Source: Protonemura montana (Eukaryota; Arthropoda; Insecta; Plecoptera; Nemouridae). From it: DNA of 64,000 nt. The stretch covers positions 5,122,001-5,186,000 of the forward strand of contig OX387608.1 in assembly GCA_947568835.1 (NCBI GenBank), in the 5' to 3' direction. A model generated the notes under the pieces. It was not told the DNA's origin and ran no database searches. It was given only the letters and a program-made list of their open reading frames with translations. Shown one piece after another: positions 34,081 through 46,700 of the stretch (position 1 is the stretch's first letter; each line of letters starts with the position of its first letter). The translations under genes were made by a program, and so were the position numbers.

Positions 34081-34973
34081 GTACGCTACGGATCGCTAAA
34101 GTTTAGTTTACTAGATGAAACGAGAACGAGGGATTGACTTGACGATGTCAACCTTCAAAAATTCCTCGCGAATTGTGCCAAGATCAACGTCGAGAATGGA
34201 TCGGCTAGTCGAGTCGGCACGAAAGGTATATATTTACGACTTGCTAATTGTACAACTTCATTAGGGACAGAAATCGTAAAGATCACATTGATTTTTTTTT
34301 TTTTTTGAGAGTGTAATTCGATTTTTACGATCGACGATGCTTAACGAGATCTTTGCAATTTTATGAGATCGGCCGCGTGATCGGCGTAGGCTAGAAAGTC
34401 GCGTGCCTGCTGGAGGAAAGAGATTGGATGAGGATTAATTCGAGTTGTGCCTGGTGATCATCTTAACGTTCTTCGTATAGTCTCGAGATGGATATGATAA
34501 AAATTCTGTCCGGCTTTATGTGGATTGCTGAGACGCCTAAATATGTGTGACTTTACTTTGGCTAAATGAGGGATTCAGGTTATTCGGGCCTATTCGCACG
34601 ATATCGTTCTGGCGGCTTTGAGACACATTTTTTTTTCATTTGAATAGACTCATCGATTCAGGCCCACCTCTGTGTTTTTGTGGACATTTTTAGCAGCTAT
34701 CTAACGAGTTTGTGTACTTATTTGTGTTTGCCGATCAAAATACCGACCACAAGTATTTTTTTTTTGGTTTTTTATACACTTGAATTTGGAAAAAAATATT
34801 TTCTGAGACCATGCTTTTTTTTTTAAATCATGCAACTGTCATAGGGATCTAGGTTTTTTTTATAAACTGAAGAAATGTTGATAAAAAATGTTCAAATAAT
34901 AAGTATGTTGCATTTAATTATTTGAGAAAGAATAGAAAAATTAGAGGTAATTTTGCTCAATTGTCACTGAATA

Positions 34974-35198
34974 TTGAAAATTGATAATACTTCTAAAAAA
35001 GACGTGGCGCTGCACCCGCAAGCAGAGAGCGGATCGCGCCAAGGTAAAGCCACCTTAAAATACACCGAATTGAATGAATTTGCAAATGAGCGAGCAGCCC
35101 TGATCGCCTCCAACTCTGACTCTGACTCGCACAAGCAGCTTATGCTTTTTGGTTTCGCCAGCCGAACAGACATGCACTTGACTGATTATCTAGTTTGA
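34974..35198 (+). CDS. Short ORF with coding-like composition, unknown
   Basis: The frame has 74 codons, MKIDNTSKKDVALHPQAESG, later LNEFANERAALIASNSDSDS, and ends LTDYLV. Its GC content and amino-acid balance exceed those of its surroundings, and a stop closes it in AT-rich sequence. It might be a terminal exon or a transposase relic. No family is recognised. Confidence 0.28.
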   Translation: MKIDNTSKKDVALHPQAESGSRQGKATLKYTELNEFANERAALIASNSDSDSHKQLMLFGFASRTDMHLTDYLV

Positions 35199-35819
35199 AT
35201 TTGACTAATTACAATATTATATTATCAGCGCTCTCATGGGGGGGGCACGGGGGATGGTGGAAAACCAGTCTAGCCATGGCAAGCACCAGGTCGGCAATAG
35301 CATTTATTTAATTTATTAGCCTTTGAAGCATATTGATGTGTTGAGTTTTTTTATTATTATTTTTCTGAAAATGGCGCATACACCTATTACGGCGTTATAG
35401 TTCTGTTAAATTAAGGATCCTGTGACGTAGATACTTTTGTTGTTCATATCGGACTTGCTCTGTTGAGATTGGCTTGTGGTCCTAAAAAGGATCTAAAAAG
35501 TCGACGTTGCGTCGGTGGTGGCACCGACATCTTCAGGACTTCAGGGCTTTTGTCAAGATCTTTTTGATTTTATTTACTGGCTGATTCGAAACTAGTGTCT
35601 ACAGGTAACCATGAAATAAATACAGGAGCTTTTAAAATGTCGAAACATCATACTACATGCATGATCACTTTCATGTTTGTTTTCTTTACAATCATTGTTC
35701 ATGTCCCCTGCATAATGCAGTAATGAACTCATACTGTCTTGCAGGGTAAAACAAACTCAAAAATATAATTCCGAATCGGTAGTAGACCATGCGTTAATAA
35801 TAAGAATATTGCCATCTCT

Positions 35820-36003
35820 CAACCGTTTGGCGTGTTGGAAACACCGGTCCTCCTGAGATCACTGAAGTTAAGCAACACTGCGCTGGGTCCAGTATTGGAT
35901 GAATGATCATCATACTCTTCAACTTTGGAAGAGAATTCAGCACCAGATTTGCTTCCTCTTTTCAAGCTTTGACCAGTGCCTCAGGGCCAAAGAAATTAAT
36001 CAA
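35820..36003 (+). mobile_element. 5S-derived SINE (family A), internally deleted
   Basis: The intact head (CCGTTTGGCGTGTTGGAAAC to ATTGGATGAATGATCATCAT) is joined directly to tail-region sequence (TTTGACCAGTGCCTCAGGGC). Confidence 0.8.
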
Positions 36004-36035
36004 AAACCTGTGAAACCTTAGACGATTCTGATTAA

Positions 36036-36100
36036 CAGAGTTTGACGACGCACTGCTTTGACAGCGGTCTCTGCGGCACTGGTCTCGACAATTCTAGATC
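36036..36100 (-). mobile_element. Family A SINE tail fragment (reverse)
   Basis: GTTTGACGACGCACTGCTTT then GACAGCGGTCTCTGCGGCAC match the 3' end in reverse. Confidence 0.65.
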
Positions 36101-38785
36101 CAGCACTCTTAAAGTCCACGTCTTGAAAAATTTTTTTTTTATAAGACCTGGTCTTTCACGGTAGCTGGTGCCTAGTGGTTAATGGCTACGGTAATAGAGT
36201 GACCAACATTTTAGCATGGTGCTGTCTGCGAAATACATTACCATGGGCTGGTTGATTGCCCGCCGGGTGTCTTGAGTGTGATGAAATCAACTGTTATGCC
36301 CTCCGGCGTTCGACTTGGATGCCACACGTAATGTTGATTGATAGAGACTGGCGACTCGGGGAGTGTTTTTTTTTTTAGTTTTTGCACCTTGCAGATAGGT
36401 TATTGCTGGGAGGTGTAGCAGATTTGTGCAAGTGCTATAGAGGTGTATGGAAGATGTTGAAATGTTTTGAATTTTATATTAGGTATGGTCATGAAATCTG
36501 ATTTTTTTTTTTCTTGTGTAGTACAGATTGCGAAAGCGATATTTGATGTACCTATGGATAAAATCTGGATTTCACACGGTTCGTTTGGTGCGGTTATGGG
36601 TTGATACAAAATTGAATTTAAACATAAAAACATAGCTTGGTGATTTTGTAAATCTAGTTTTTTTTTTAGCCCAAAAAAGCCCCATGGGTGAGGATTTTAG
36701 CATTATTTACCATCACGAATAACGCATATTCGTGTAATAATAAAATGTAATTTAATAAAATGAATATTTTAAGCCGGATAATAAAGAAATAAATAAAATT
36801 AAATAAACCCCAAGCTCATGGTATTATCGTAATGAAATTTGTGTGGGCTTGGTCGGATTTTATTCCTGCTTCGTTTCCAGGATCAAGATCGGGATGATTT
36901 TTTGTCTCAATTTCGTTTATGACCTAATTAGTTGTTTAGAGAATGAAATTATCGCTAGAGAAACATCGGTTTTTCTCTAAAACTCGGTCTTTTCAACAAC
37001 ATGAAAGCCTCGGCTAAAATTTAACATTATCCACATTTTTAACCGTACAGAAAATCAAGCTGAAATTTAAATTGGTTTCGACTTTATTAGCATGGTATTA
37101 GTTGGTGTTAAGGTGCCTTGACCGGGTGCTGTTCAGGAACCCTACATTTCTCCTACATGCCAAATTTTGCTAAATTCTGCCAGGTATGTTCTGGTTTAAC
37201 TGGTTTTCAAAATTCTAGTGAAATTTACTGGTTTTATGATTGCTGCAGTAACTTTCTTTTCTTTTCTGAAATCAGTTTTCCTGAAATTTTGATAGAAGAT
37301 AGGGAAAAAATGGAGTAGAGTAGAATGAAACTGGATGATCTAATGTTTATGATTATAATTTAATTTTATGTTATTATCAAAATCCTACATGAGAGTACAA
37401 CAGATAATGTGAATAAATGTATTTCAAAATAGCATCTGCTAAATAAAATATTACATACATTCTGTGATGGAAGTTTCGGGACTCGTGAACTTAAGTAATT
37501 ACACTAGGTAATTTTTTCCGTAGTATTATCTGTCGACCTTGGTGAGTCCTTAACCCATATGAGAGTCAGCTGACAGTTTTCCTGAAATGATTCAAGAGGA
37601 AAAAACCCCCTGTGATTTTTACCCAATTTTTCCAGAAATTTTCTGGGTGTAAAGTTGGAGTAATTTCAATAAGTTGTGTATAAACGATTTCACTTTGGAA
37701 GGACGGAATTCTTTTTTAGAAATATTTCCTCCACTTGGCTAAATGGATCTTGCCTGCTGACAAAAATTGAAGTCAGGCAATCCATTGCTGGCTGAGGGCT
37801 GCACGAAATTCAAGATAAATAAACAAAATAGGTAAATACTGCAGGTGTTTATGTCACGGATCCAGTAAGGTGTGCACGTAGTTCTGAAATTGGAACCTAG
37901 ATGTTCGTTAAGTTTTCGAAAACTATCAGTCAAATAGTTTTTTGTAAAGCCTGGCGTCAAAACGTGGGCAAATATCCCACCGTTTTGAAATAAATTAATC
38001 TAAAAATAAAAAACTGCATAAATGGCCACGCGGACTAAAGAAGTACAAGGATCTAGGTCCCTGAAAAACACGGACGGTACTCGCCTAACTTTTCCGCGCC
38101 AACTTTCAGATTTTCCTTGCATAGGAAATAAAATTGCAATTTTTGAAATTGGCTCCCCTATACAGAAACATAACCTCGTTTGCAAAGCTCGATCCTAAAT
38201 AGCGCGACCACTAAATGCGTTTAGCATTTCACAGTGTTTCACAAAGTGCAAGGATTGAAGTGCAGACCTCAAAGCCCCAATCATATGCGAATGTTGTTTG
38301 TCAGGGCGCGCGAACGATACAAAGTTTTCAACTCAATTTTGTCCGGTGACAACTAGCGCTGCATCGCGCTATCCAATTTCATAGCGGCGGCGAGTTTGAC
38401 TACTAAAAACTAATCATACTTTTGTATAATGAAATCAGTCTTTGGTGTTGTGTGATTCCGATGGGGCGATGAGGGTGAGGCGAGTGGTTATTGAGTATAC
38501 TGGCAGATAGATAATGTAGAAATCTGTGATGTTCTGGCGAGGCCAAAGTCTGCAAAAATCTAAATTTTTAAATTTGTTGGTACATAAATTGCTCATTTTG
38601 GCAAAAAACTCGCTGTGATTTCTTCAGTACACCAAGAACTTATAATACCACTTTTGATCGTTGTCAATGATATAACCACTAGCTATAAAATTAAGAAATT
38701 CTATAAAATTATTGTAAAATAATAAGCTATTGGCCAAAAATAGGTGAACCGTAACTTTTTTACGGCTTATTAACGACCGGACCAA
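36101..38785. other. Gene-poor stretch, nothing firm
   Basis: AT-rich with several T tracts. TGCCTAGTGGTTAATGGCT near 36170 resembles a tRNA A box but has no B box partner. Confidence 0.45.
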
Positions 38786-38955
38786 GGACCGGATGTGCAA
38801 AGCTAAAGTTAAGCTTAATCCCCACAAACTTGGGGGTAAAGTTGTTGTCACCATGGTAATAATCTCTGATAATCTGACAACACAGTTTGTGATTAACTGA
38901 TCATCTTTAAACTCTAAGGTTAAACTTAAATTCAGCTTTGTAGATCAGGCCTTTA
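38786..38955. mobile_element. Family E MITE, copy 2
   Basis: GGATGTGCAAAGCTAAAGTT, the core GGGGGTAAAGTTGTTGTCAC and ATGGTAATAATCTCTGATAA, ending TTAAATTCAGCTTTGTAGAT, the near inverse of the start. Confidence 0.68.
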
Positions 38956-40673
38956 GAATTTAATGCTCAGAAAATGTAAAATTCTTTTCTTTATGAAGGG
39001 TTTCAACTGTATATACTGCAAAAATTTCCAGAATTTCTAATGCAACTAGCTTGAAAATCCAAAAAAACCAATCATAAAATGTATCTTCCCAAGTCAATGA
39101 CTATTTGAAAATACACGTGCCAGCCATTCCACTGGAATTCAAATCACATCCTTTCTCGCTACTCTTTAATGGTATTCACAGGAAATATAATTACAGCGAG
39201 AACCATCGACAACTTTATTAATTCCAAAATAGAAAACGCGCAGCGACTAATTTTACAAAAAAAAAATATCTGCTCGACTTCTTTTATCATTCAGTATATA
39301 CACACACGGTCATGTAAACACAATTCAAATTCAGCACGTTCGAACAATTTCTGGCAAAATAATAACGCAGAGGGTTTTGCATGCCAACTCGAATATCTCT
39401 GTAATACGACCAGTCTATATCTCTCCGGCGTTTTATCTAGTAAAACAACTTTATTTCGGAATGCACTGACTCGTTACGACGGGGCCCAGACCGCTCAGTC
39501 TGAATTCAAAATTGATACTTAAACGCGTACCATGAATAGATATTGCGTAGACTGAATTACCAACTAACAATAAAATGAACCACTTTCATAGGGGACTGAA
39601 AGCCATGGACTCGGGAAATGTGATTTCGGGCGAAAGTTCTTGGCTTATAATTCGGTTTTCCGGTAGTCGCTTTACGGGTTTGGAGTCAAGAAATGCTTCG
39701 GCTGGGTATTAACACTAATAAAAATCAAATTTGTAGCGATTTTGGTCTGCTGTTTTTTTTTTTGTTTTTGGGCCATCCAAATAAATAGTTATCGCTCGGC
39801 TATGAAACGTGCGGCTGCAATGTAGCGGTTTTATTTTCTTGAAATATATTCAAAGAGTCGCCGAGGTGAGTTATAAAAATAAACTTAAAACGCGTAAAAG
39901 CACTTGGTTCTTCTGTTCTTGCACCTTCTTTTGAGAGCTGTTAGCAAAACATTGTCTTATGTTCACTTTAAAAGCTGTGTCGTTTCTCATTTTGTTGTTC
40001 ATATAACTTCCGCTGTTGATTCTGGTCGCGTTTGATTGTTGTGTTTAACGACGCACTGTTTTGACAACGGGCACTGTGCCGGTCTTGTTTGCTATCTTCG
40101 TGTAGGTCTATTAAAATTGAGACAACTTGGACTTCTTTAATTATATTTCTTACCTCAGTTCACTACTTTTTTACATTTTGGGTCATAAATAATCTAAGAT
40201 TTCTTGTTGATTTCAAAATGACTTCTTATTCTAATTTGAATTTAGCTTTATGTATATAACTAAATACTAACTTTTTCACTTTGAGCAGATAAGGATTTAA
40301 AAAATATTAATAGCACAATTGTGATTTCTGTTCTTAGAAAGAATTTACATGGATTTATATATTTTTTTATAGCTGGATGTGGACCCGGGATGAAAATTGT
40401 GTTCATCACATTTTAAGCATTGTGAACTTGCCCATTTAGCCTCTCTATGGAATGGACTCTAAGCCTGGCCCTCTAAGCCTCTTCAGCCCTCTACGCCACT
40501 CTTATTCCTGACCGCCGATAAAACTAACCTAAAATCGGACTACCAAATTCTTTTGCAGTTATTCAACATCAAAGCTAATAAAAGCAATCGCTCCAATGGT
40601 CGAAATACTACGAATATAACGCGCTATGTTCATGTCGAGAGGTCCTGACCGCGCTCTTTGGTGTTCGTTGCAG
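38956..40673. other. AT-rich stretch upstream of the signal-peptide exon
   Basis: It holds one family A SINE tail fragment (40039-40096, reverse: GTGTTTAACGACGCACTGTT). The ORF 39169-39522 (+) has no motif and is rejected. An upstream exon with the ATG was not found here. Confidence 0.45.
40039..40096 (-). mobile_element. Family A SINE tail fragment (reverse)
   Basis: GTGTTTAACGACGCACTGTT then TTGACAACGGGCACTGTGCC. Confidence 0.6.
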
Positions 40674-40771
40674 GATACGGCTCGTCCTGACAGCGGTGGT
40701 GTTCTTTGGCAGCCTCCAGGACGCCCAGGGAGAGTCGGGCTTCGGCTCAAGACTGTCAGGATCAGGAGCAG
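40674..40771 (+). CDS. Signal-peptide exon
   Basis: Acceptor GTGTTCGTTGCAG and donor GCAG|GTAAGA. In frame: IRLVLTAVVFFGSLQDAQGE then SGFGSRLSGSGA. The Arg followed by about nine hydrophobic residues and small residues (DAQG) suits a signal peptide with cleavage near Gly19. The frame has no in-frame ATG upstream, so the start is in an earlier exon. An overlapping minus-strand frame here (40559-40750) is a shadow. Confidence 0.62.
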
Positions 40772-43700
40772 GTAAGAAACGTCATCATTATTTGATTGCT
40801 GTTTGTCAGTTCATTTCCCTGGGTCGAAAAGGCAATTAGAATAGATGGGAAATAGAAAAAATCGTGTTTCCGGAAAAGCTATGTTCATAAAGATGAAATT
40901 AAAGAAAAATATTGATTGGATTAAACTTGTGGGAACATGTTTGTTTTAGTTTTTAAGGACAAAGCAGCATTATTTTTTTCGTTTTCTGTGTAACGAGTTT
41001 TCTGCCATTGCGGATATTGGATAAGATGTTCTGCATCTCCCGACTGCAAGATAGTTCAGCTGGGTACACTACAATAGTTGGCTGTCTACTGATTTTATGT
41101 GTTGGCGAAATCTTATTTTTAAGTTACAATTTATGCAGCTGCTCGGTCGAGTATGTGATCGCGGGCTCGAGAATCGAGTGATTTTCTTGGTAAAGTTAGC
41201 TGATCTTACAAACAGCTTGAAAGCCTGCATGGCAGAGAAATCGTTGACGGCAAGCCTGGATTGAACCCCAGACTTCCAGGAAAAGCGCGTAAGATCTTGC
41301 GTCATCGTTTGGCACATGTCTTTTCGATCGATTCCTTCCTCCCAACAAATCCTCCAATCCTTCTACAAATAAATGTGCGGAAAGAAAATTTCGAGGAAAA
41401 CTGAAATATACGATGGACCTTTCACACTATGAATAGTTTAACTGAAATTAATCATTGACCTCGTGCCTCCACTAATGTACCCTTGCCAACAAAGTGAAAA
41501 TATTTTTCAAAACCAGGAAAATTATTTTTCCCTATTTTCTCATTCTTCCGGCACCCACGAGACAGGTCGTTCTGATTGTTACCCCTTCATTAGTGCGTGT
41601 TTACGTTCTCGGGTTCATTGTAGATCCTTCCAGTTTCCTAATCGTTTCAATTTTGACGTCACGCGATCGTCAGAACTGTCATAACAGCACTCCGTTCAGT
41701 TCCCGGTTGTTCCGATTTATTGCTCCCTTTTTTCTGCTACAATACAAACGCCATGCCGCGGGGTGCCCGTCGCGGCACTTCCTTCGAGTCTTGTGAAACT
41801 ACCAGGCTGTTGCTTTTGAACGAAGCCGCAGACTTGTTCTCGGACGCTGATGTCAAATCAATCTTAAGAATCTGATGGTCTTTTACCAGTTCTCAAATCC
41901 CAATTTGCTTCCAAAACTTACTGATGAGCGAGGATAATCTTAAATCTCACGAGACTACATTTAAAAAAAAAGTTCTAGTGTGTATTTTTTGTTTGCCCTC
42001 TCCTGGCAAAACGGTAGTTCCGATTTTGATGAAATTTTCAGGATACCTGCTCGTGTTTTGAAATTTTCCGAGTGGCTGGATCCCTAGAGCAGAGTTTTAG
42101 CTTAGTTCTCATAAATGTGAGGTTAAAGTTGTTGTCACTATGGTAAAAACCCCTGAAAATCTGGAAACACTGTCTGCGATTGGTAGATCATCTTTTAACT
42201 TTAGAATTTAAACTCTGTTTTGTGGATGTGACCCATTGCAAATGTATCATAATTTAAAAAATAAACATTTTCACTGTAGTCGTCATAGTAGGTAAAGGGC
42301 ACACAAATTAATACATAGCTTTTCATATTTTTTGTACTGTCAGTGAAATTAAAGATTATCTTCTCTCGCTACGTTATTTTTAAATCTTGAATACTCTCAT
42401 GGTATCAGTGGGTCAGAAGTGTTTGTATACATCTTGCAGCGCTCGAGATGGCAGAACTATGTCCATCATCGGTAGCACTCGACTGGAGCCGACAGCTCTC
42501 TGATTTCAATGTCCGCCAAAATCCAGATGGTTCACGAAACTGTTCGTCGTTACGCTTTATCGCCTTCTCCAGCGATCGATTATTGAAGCCAATCAAAAGT
42601 TCGAAGAAATCTTGAGAGAATTTCATCTGAGTAATTGATTTACAAGCACGTGAAATTAAAATTGAAATTTCGCCATAAAGAACAAGTGGTTTGTGCACTT
42701 TATAAAATTGATAACTATAGTTTGATCAACGAGTTAAACTACATTTCAGAATGAGAATTAAAGTCCATACAACCAACGGACCTGTTAGCTGTAATCATTG
42801 GGTTCGTATAGTTTTGGCCAGAGTACCAGCGCTAATGTTAAACTGCTTGCTCGCTAATTGGGTTCGTATAGTTTTGGCCAGAGTACCAGCGCTAATGTTA
42901 ACCTGCTTGCTCGCTAATTGCCGACAATTAACTACTATGCTGGCAAAAATGGTAATCACCGAGAGATGGAGTCACCGTCGTTTTGAAAGTTGAGAAATTT
43001 CTTTCCGTTATTTCTCGCATTTGAGACTGGTTTACGCTCAATTGATATTTTTCAATGCAAATCTAGCAAAGATTGATATGTATCAATATTTCGAGTCGTA
43101 ATTATTTAATTGTAGGGATTTTTTTTAAGGACGCCCGCAAGCGCCACCGGTTGGCATCTACTGTTACCACGTGTTGTCGGCTCGTTTGCTCAGCAGAACG
43201 TTTAAAATTAACGCTGGGTCTTTACATATAAATGTTGATTGCCATTTTTAATTGGGTCCTTTAAATATATTAGGCAATCTCCCTGTTGACCGTTTCTTTG
43301 TTAAAAATTAGAGATCCTTTTGTAATGATTGATTAATCAATTCCGTGTGTCGTCGATTCATAGCCTATCTGCATAATGCCTCGTAATTAGCATATGTGTA
43401 CCATACATACTCTAGCCGGTCTCAGATTTTAGTGCGGCCCCCAAATTGATTAACCCCCACGCAATTCGATTCTCATCGCACCACTCCCCTATATAATTAT
43501 CGAATAATTAAATTGTAGACACGTGCTTTAGAATGAAACATAAAATTTTATTACCTCCTGGCCGACATTTGAATACAATGCGCTGTCATTTCGCCGGTCG
43601 TGATATTGTCATGCATACCTTACAGGGAGCACACGCATTGCGTGGGTCGAGATGGATTTTAGACAACAGAGAATGCGTAGGATATTCCCCTTAGGGCAGT

Positions 43701-46700
43701 GTTAATTGGTAATATTATCTTTCTATAAAGTGATTTCTATTTTAATCAAAAGTTTGTTTATGAGCGGTGTGCTTATTGCTAGGTCGGCTCGTTTCAGGTA
43801 GCCAGCTTGTGATTGGCGTGCCATTTGAAACTGTAAAGGCGTGGACGGTAGATTGAGATCCCGTAACATGGGGAACCTAAGACTTTACCTGTAGGTTTCA
43901 GGGAATTGGATTTGGAAATGACAGATTTTGAGGCAAAGGGATTTTTGTGTTTCTCTTATTGGAAAAATAATTTGAATTTTCTCCAAATTTTCATTGAGAA
44001 ACCTGGGATGTAGCAGCGACTAAAAAGTATGCCTTACCAAGAGAAAAATAAAATCAAACAAATATTAAATACTCGCCGCCCTAATACGTATTAAATCTTT
44101 AGCCCAGTTCGGTTATTATAATCACACCGATCCTCTGATATCCTTTGCCTCCACTAGTTGCTACTTAGCGAGCTTTAATCGTCTCTCACGCATTCCGCAA
44201 CGTCAGTCCGTCACATTCCATAGCGATGCGTCGTTAAACCTGTCCCGTCAGACAACAAGCCGAGCCGGGCCGGGCGCGATCGATAGCTATCAAATAGATC
44301 GATTTAATTGATGAAACGCCGAACAATACGGTGACTGGCACTATAGCCGGCCCACGCCGAACAGCTGTTGCGTAGGGACTAGGGTACGAGTTGATTGAGA
44401 TGGTGTTAGTCTGGTAGGGCAGATGTCGAAAGGGCAGTGGAGGACCGATATGGTTTAGTACTTGCTAGCGATCCTGCTTGTTGGACTAGGTTAAGCAATA
44501 TTGAGACAGGTTGGGGATTGGATGGGCGACCGTAAGTGGATTACGGAACTGATTGAGATTACTCTCCTAGGGTGTCGTTGTTTTAGTGCTTGTTAGACAA
44601 CGTACGTTTGTGTTGGAGAGTTGAGTTGAGCAACATTGGAACAGGCTGGATATTGGATGGGTGACCGGTAGCAAGTAAATCGCTTAGAGTATTTCTGCCT
44701 ACAGTTACGCAGCCGATTCGCAACGAAAAGTATTTTTCTTGTGGTTTTTAGACTCATGTCTACTTTATCTAACCTTAGCACTAGTTTTGAAAACAACTGC
44801 TTTAGGGGAAAGATTCCTGCATTTTTTTATTTTTTTGTTTATTTGACGCACACTTTGTGCGGCCATAATTCTCACCACTATTGTAGAAGGGAATTTGTTT
44901 ATTTGTTTGTTTGTTGCCCCCCTTTGTTTATAACATTTCTATGTGCGGGTTCTTAACTCAAAGTAATCTGCTTTCCGAGAAAATGCTGAGTGATAAAGGT
45001 TCTAGGAATTACAATTAGATACCTGTTTGATTATTTATCTAATTAAACTCTTACATTTGAATTTGTCTGACCAAATAAATGACCGGCAAGCTTGAATGGA
45101 AGTTCTCGTGTCATATTTAGCCCATGTTCCAGCGCCAACTCTAGGTTCTTATTGCAGCTCGTTTGTAATGCCCCACTGAGAAAATGTTGAGGTAATTTTA
45201 ACTATCGTAACTGGCCACTGACGAACACATTGTTGCGTGCCTACCAGTGACGTGAATATATTGGAGAACGAAGTCGCGTTTAATGAGAGTGCAACTATCA
45301 AGAAACAGACCAAAATTTCGACAGGTTTCCTGGCCGCAGCGTTCAAGTTAGAATTCTAGAAATCAAAGATGTTGTAGACAAAGAATTAAACTTCTGAACA
45401 ACAGGTTTATTTTTTCAAAAATGTGTTTTGTTTGCCTTGTGCGCTCTCGTCACTTTTGGCAAAAAAAAATAATTTCGAAAAAAGAACCCTGTTTTTAATA
45501 ATTTTAATTCTTTATCTACAACTTACTCGATTTCTAGAGTTCTAACTTGAACGGTGCGGCCAGGAAACATGTCGAAAGATTGGTCTGAAATCGGTGGAAA
45601 CCTTTACCTTAAAATTTGATTTTTGAACGCTAAGTAAAAACACCTAATTTTTCCCCACGTTTCTCAACTTGTACCTGTTAATTCATAAAAAAAGGTTGAA
45701 AGCATAAGTCGCGAAACGTCGGGAAAAATATATTTTTTTACCAATGATTCAAAAATCCAGTTTTAAATAGGTTTTTCAGTATTTTTCTTGCGTAAGGAGC
45801 ATAACTCTCAATTAATTTTATCTATATTTTATGAATCAAACACCTTGAGCATAAAAATGACAGCTAGCTTTATACCTAGCTATTTATATGATCGACCATG
45901 CTTACCTGTAAAAAATAAAGACAGATCTCCTGTAAAGCCAGTAATGCCAGTAAATACACTACTAACTGACATAGCTGAGGGTCAAAATTATCATCTGAAT
46001 TCCCATAACTCGCGTTTATAACCGAACATATCGATAACCTTGATCACAGAAATCAATAAAGTTAATTGCAAAGCTCACCGCGTGCTCACTTGATAAGAAA
46101 CTCTTTTACAATAACAGACAAATTGCCAATACTTCCAGGGGCTACTTCAAGACGTTTGATGTAAAAGATGACAAGGCGTTCGAATCTCTGACAAGGCTCG
46201 CGGCATTGCACGGATTTTTCATAAATCTTCATTGTCGCCAAAAGGCGATTCCACTTTACTAAACTGATCACCGTCGATCACCGGCCACGTCGAGTGTCCA
46301 CTTGACTTACCCGCGTTGCGTCAGGGGAACTCGCGGTGCGTGGCGTGCGTGAGATTGATAGTTCAGAGTTAGGCTGTCAAATCTTCAGATGTATCGTAGC
46401 CTCGAAACTACATTTCACTCCAAGACGGAGAGACACGAGCTTCAGAACTAAGGGAAATTTCGTTTTTATGTTTTTCGTTTCGGTTTTTTTTCTTCTATTT
46501 TTTAACGAAATTTACGCGTATGATGGTTTTTAGACTCATGTCTACTTGATTTATCATTAGCACTAGTTTTAAGAAAAACTATTTGAAATGGGATTTGAAT
46601 GCTAAGTAAAGGACAACTAAAATTTTCCGACGTTTCGTAACATGTACTAGTTACTTCTTCAAGGTTTAGAGCAGTCCTGACAATTTTCCAATCAGAAAAG

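Noticed and set aside
36165-36300. TGCCTAGTGGTTAATGGCT as a tRNA-like head
   Set aside because: No convincing B box; the sequence does not fold as a tRNA.
39169-39522. 117-codon plus ORF
   Set aside because: Composition matches random translation of AT-rich DNA and no motif is seen.
41250-41320. Minus-strand GGGGTTCAATCC as a tRNA gene
   Set aside because: Only the B box is good; the other arms do not pair, so it is noted only as a possible SINE trace.
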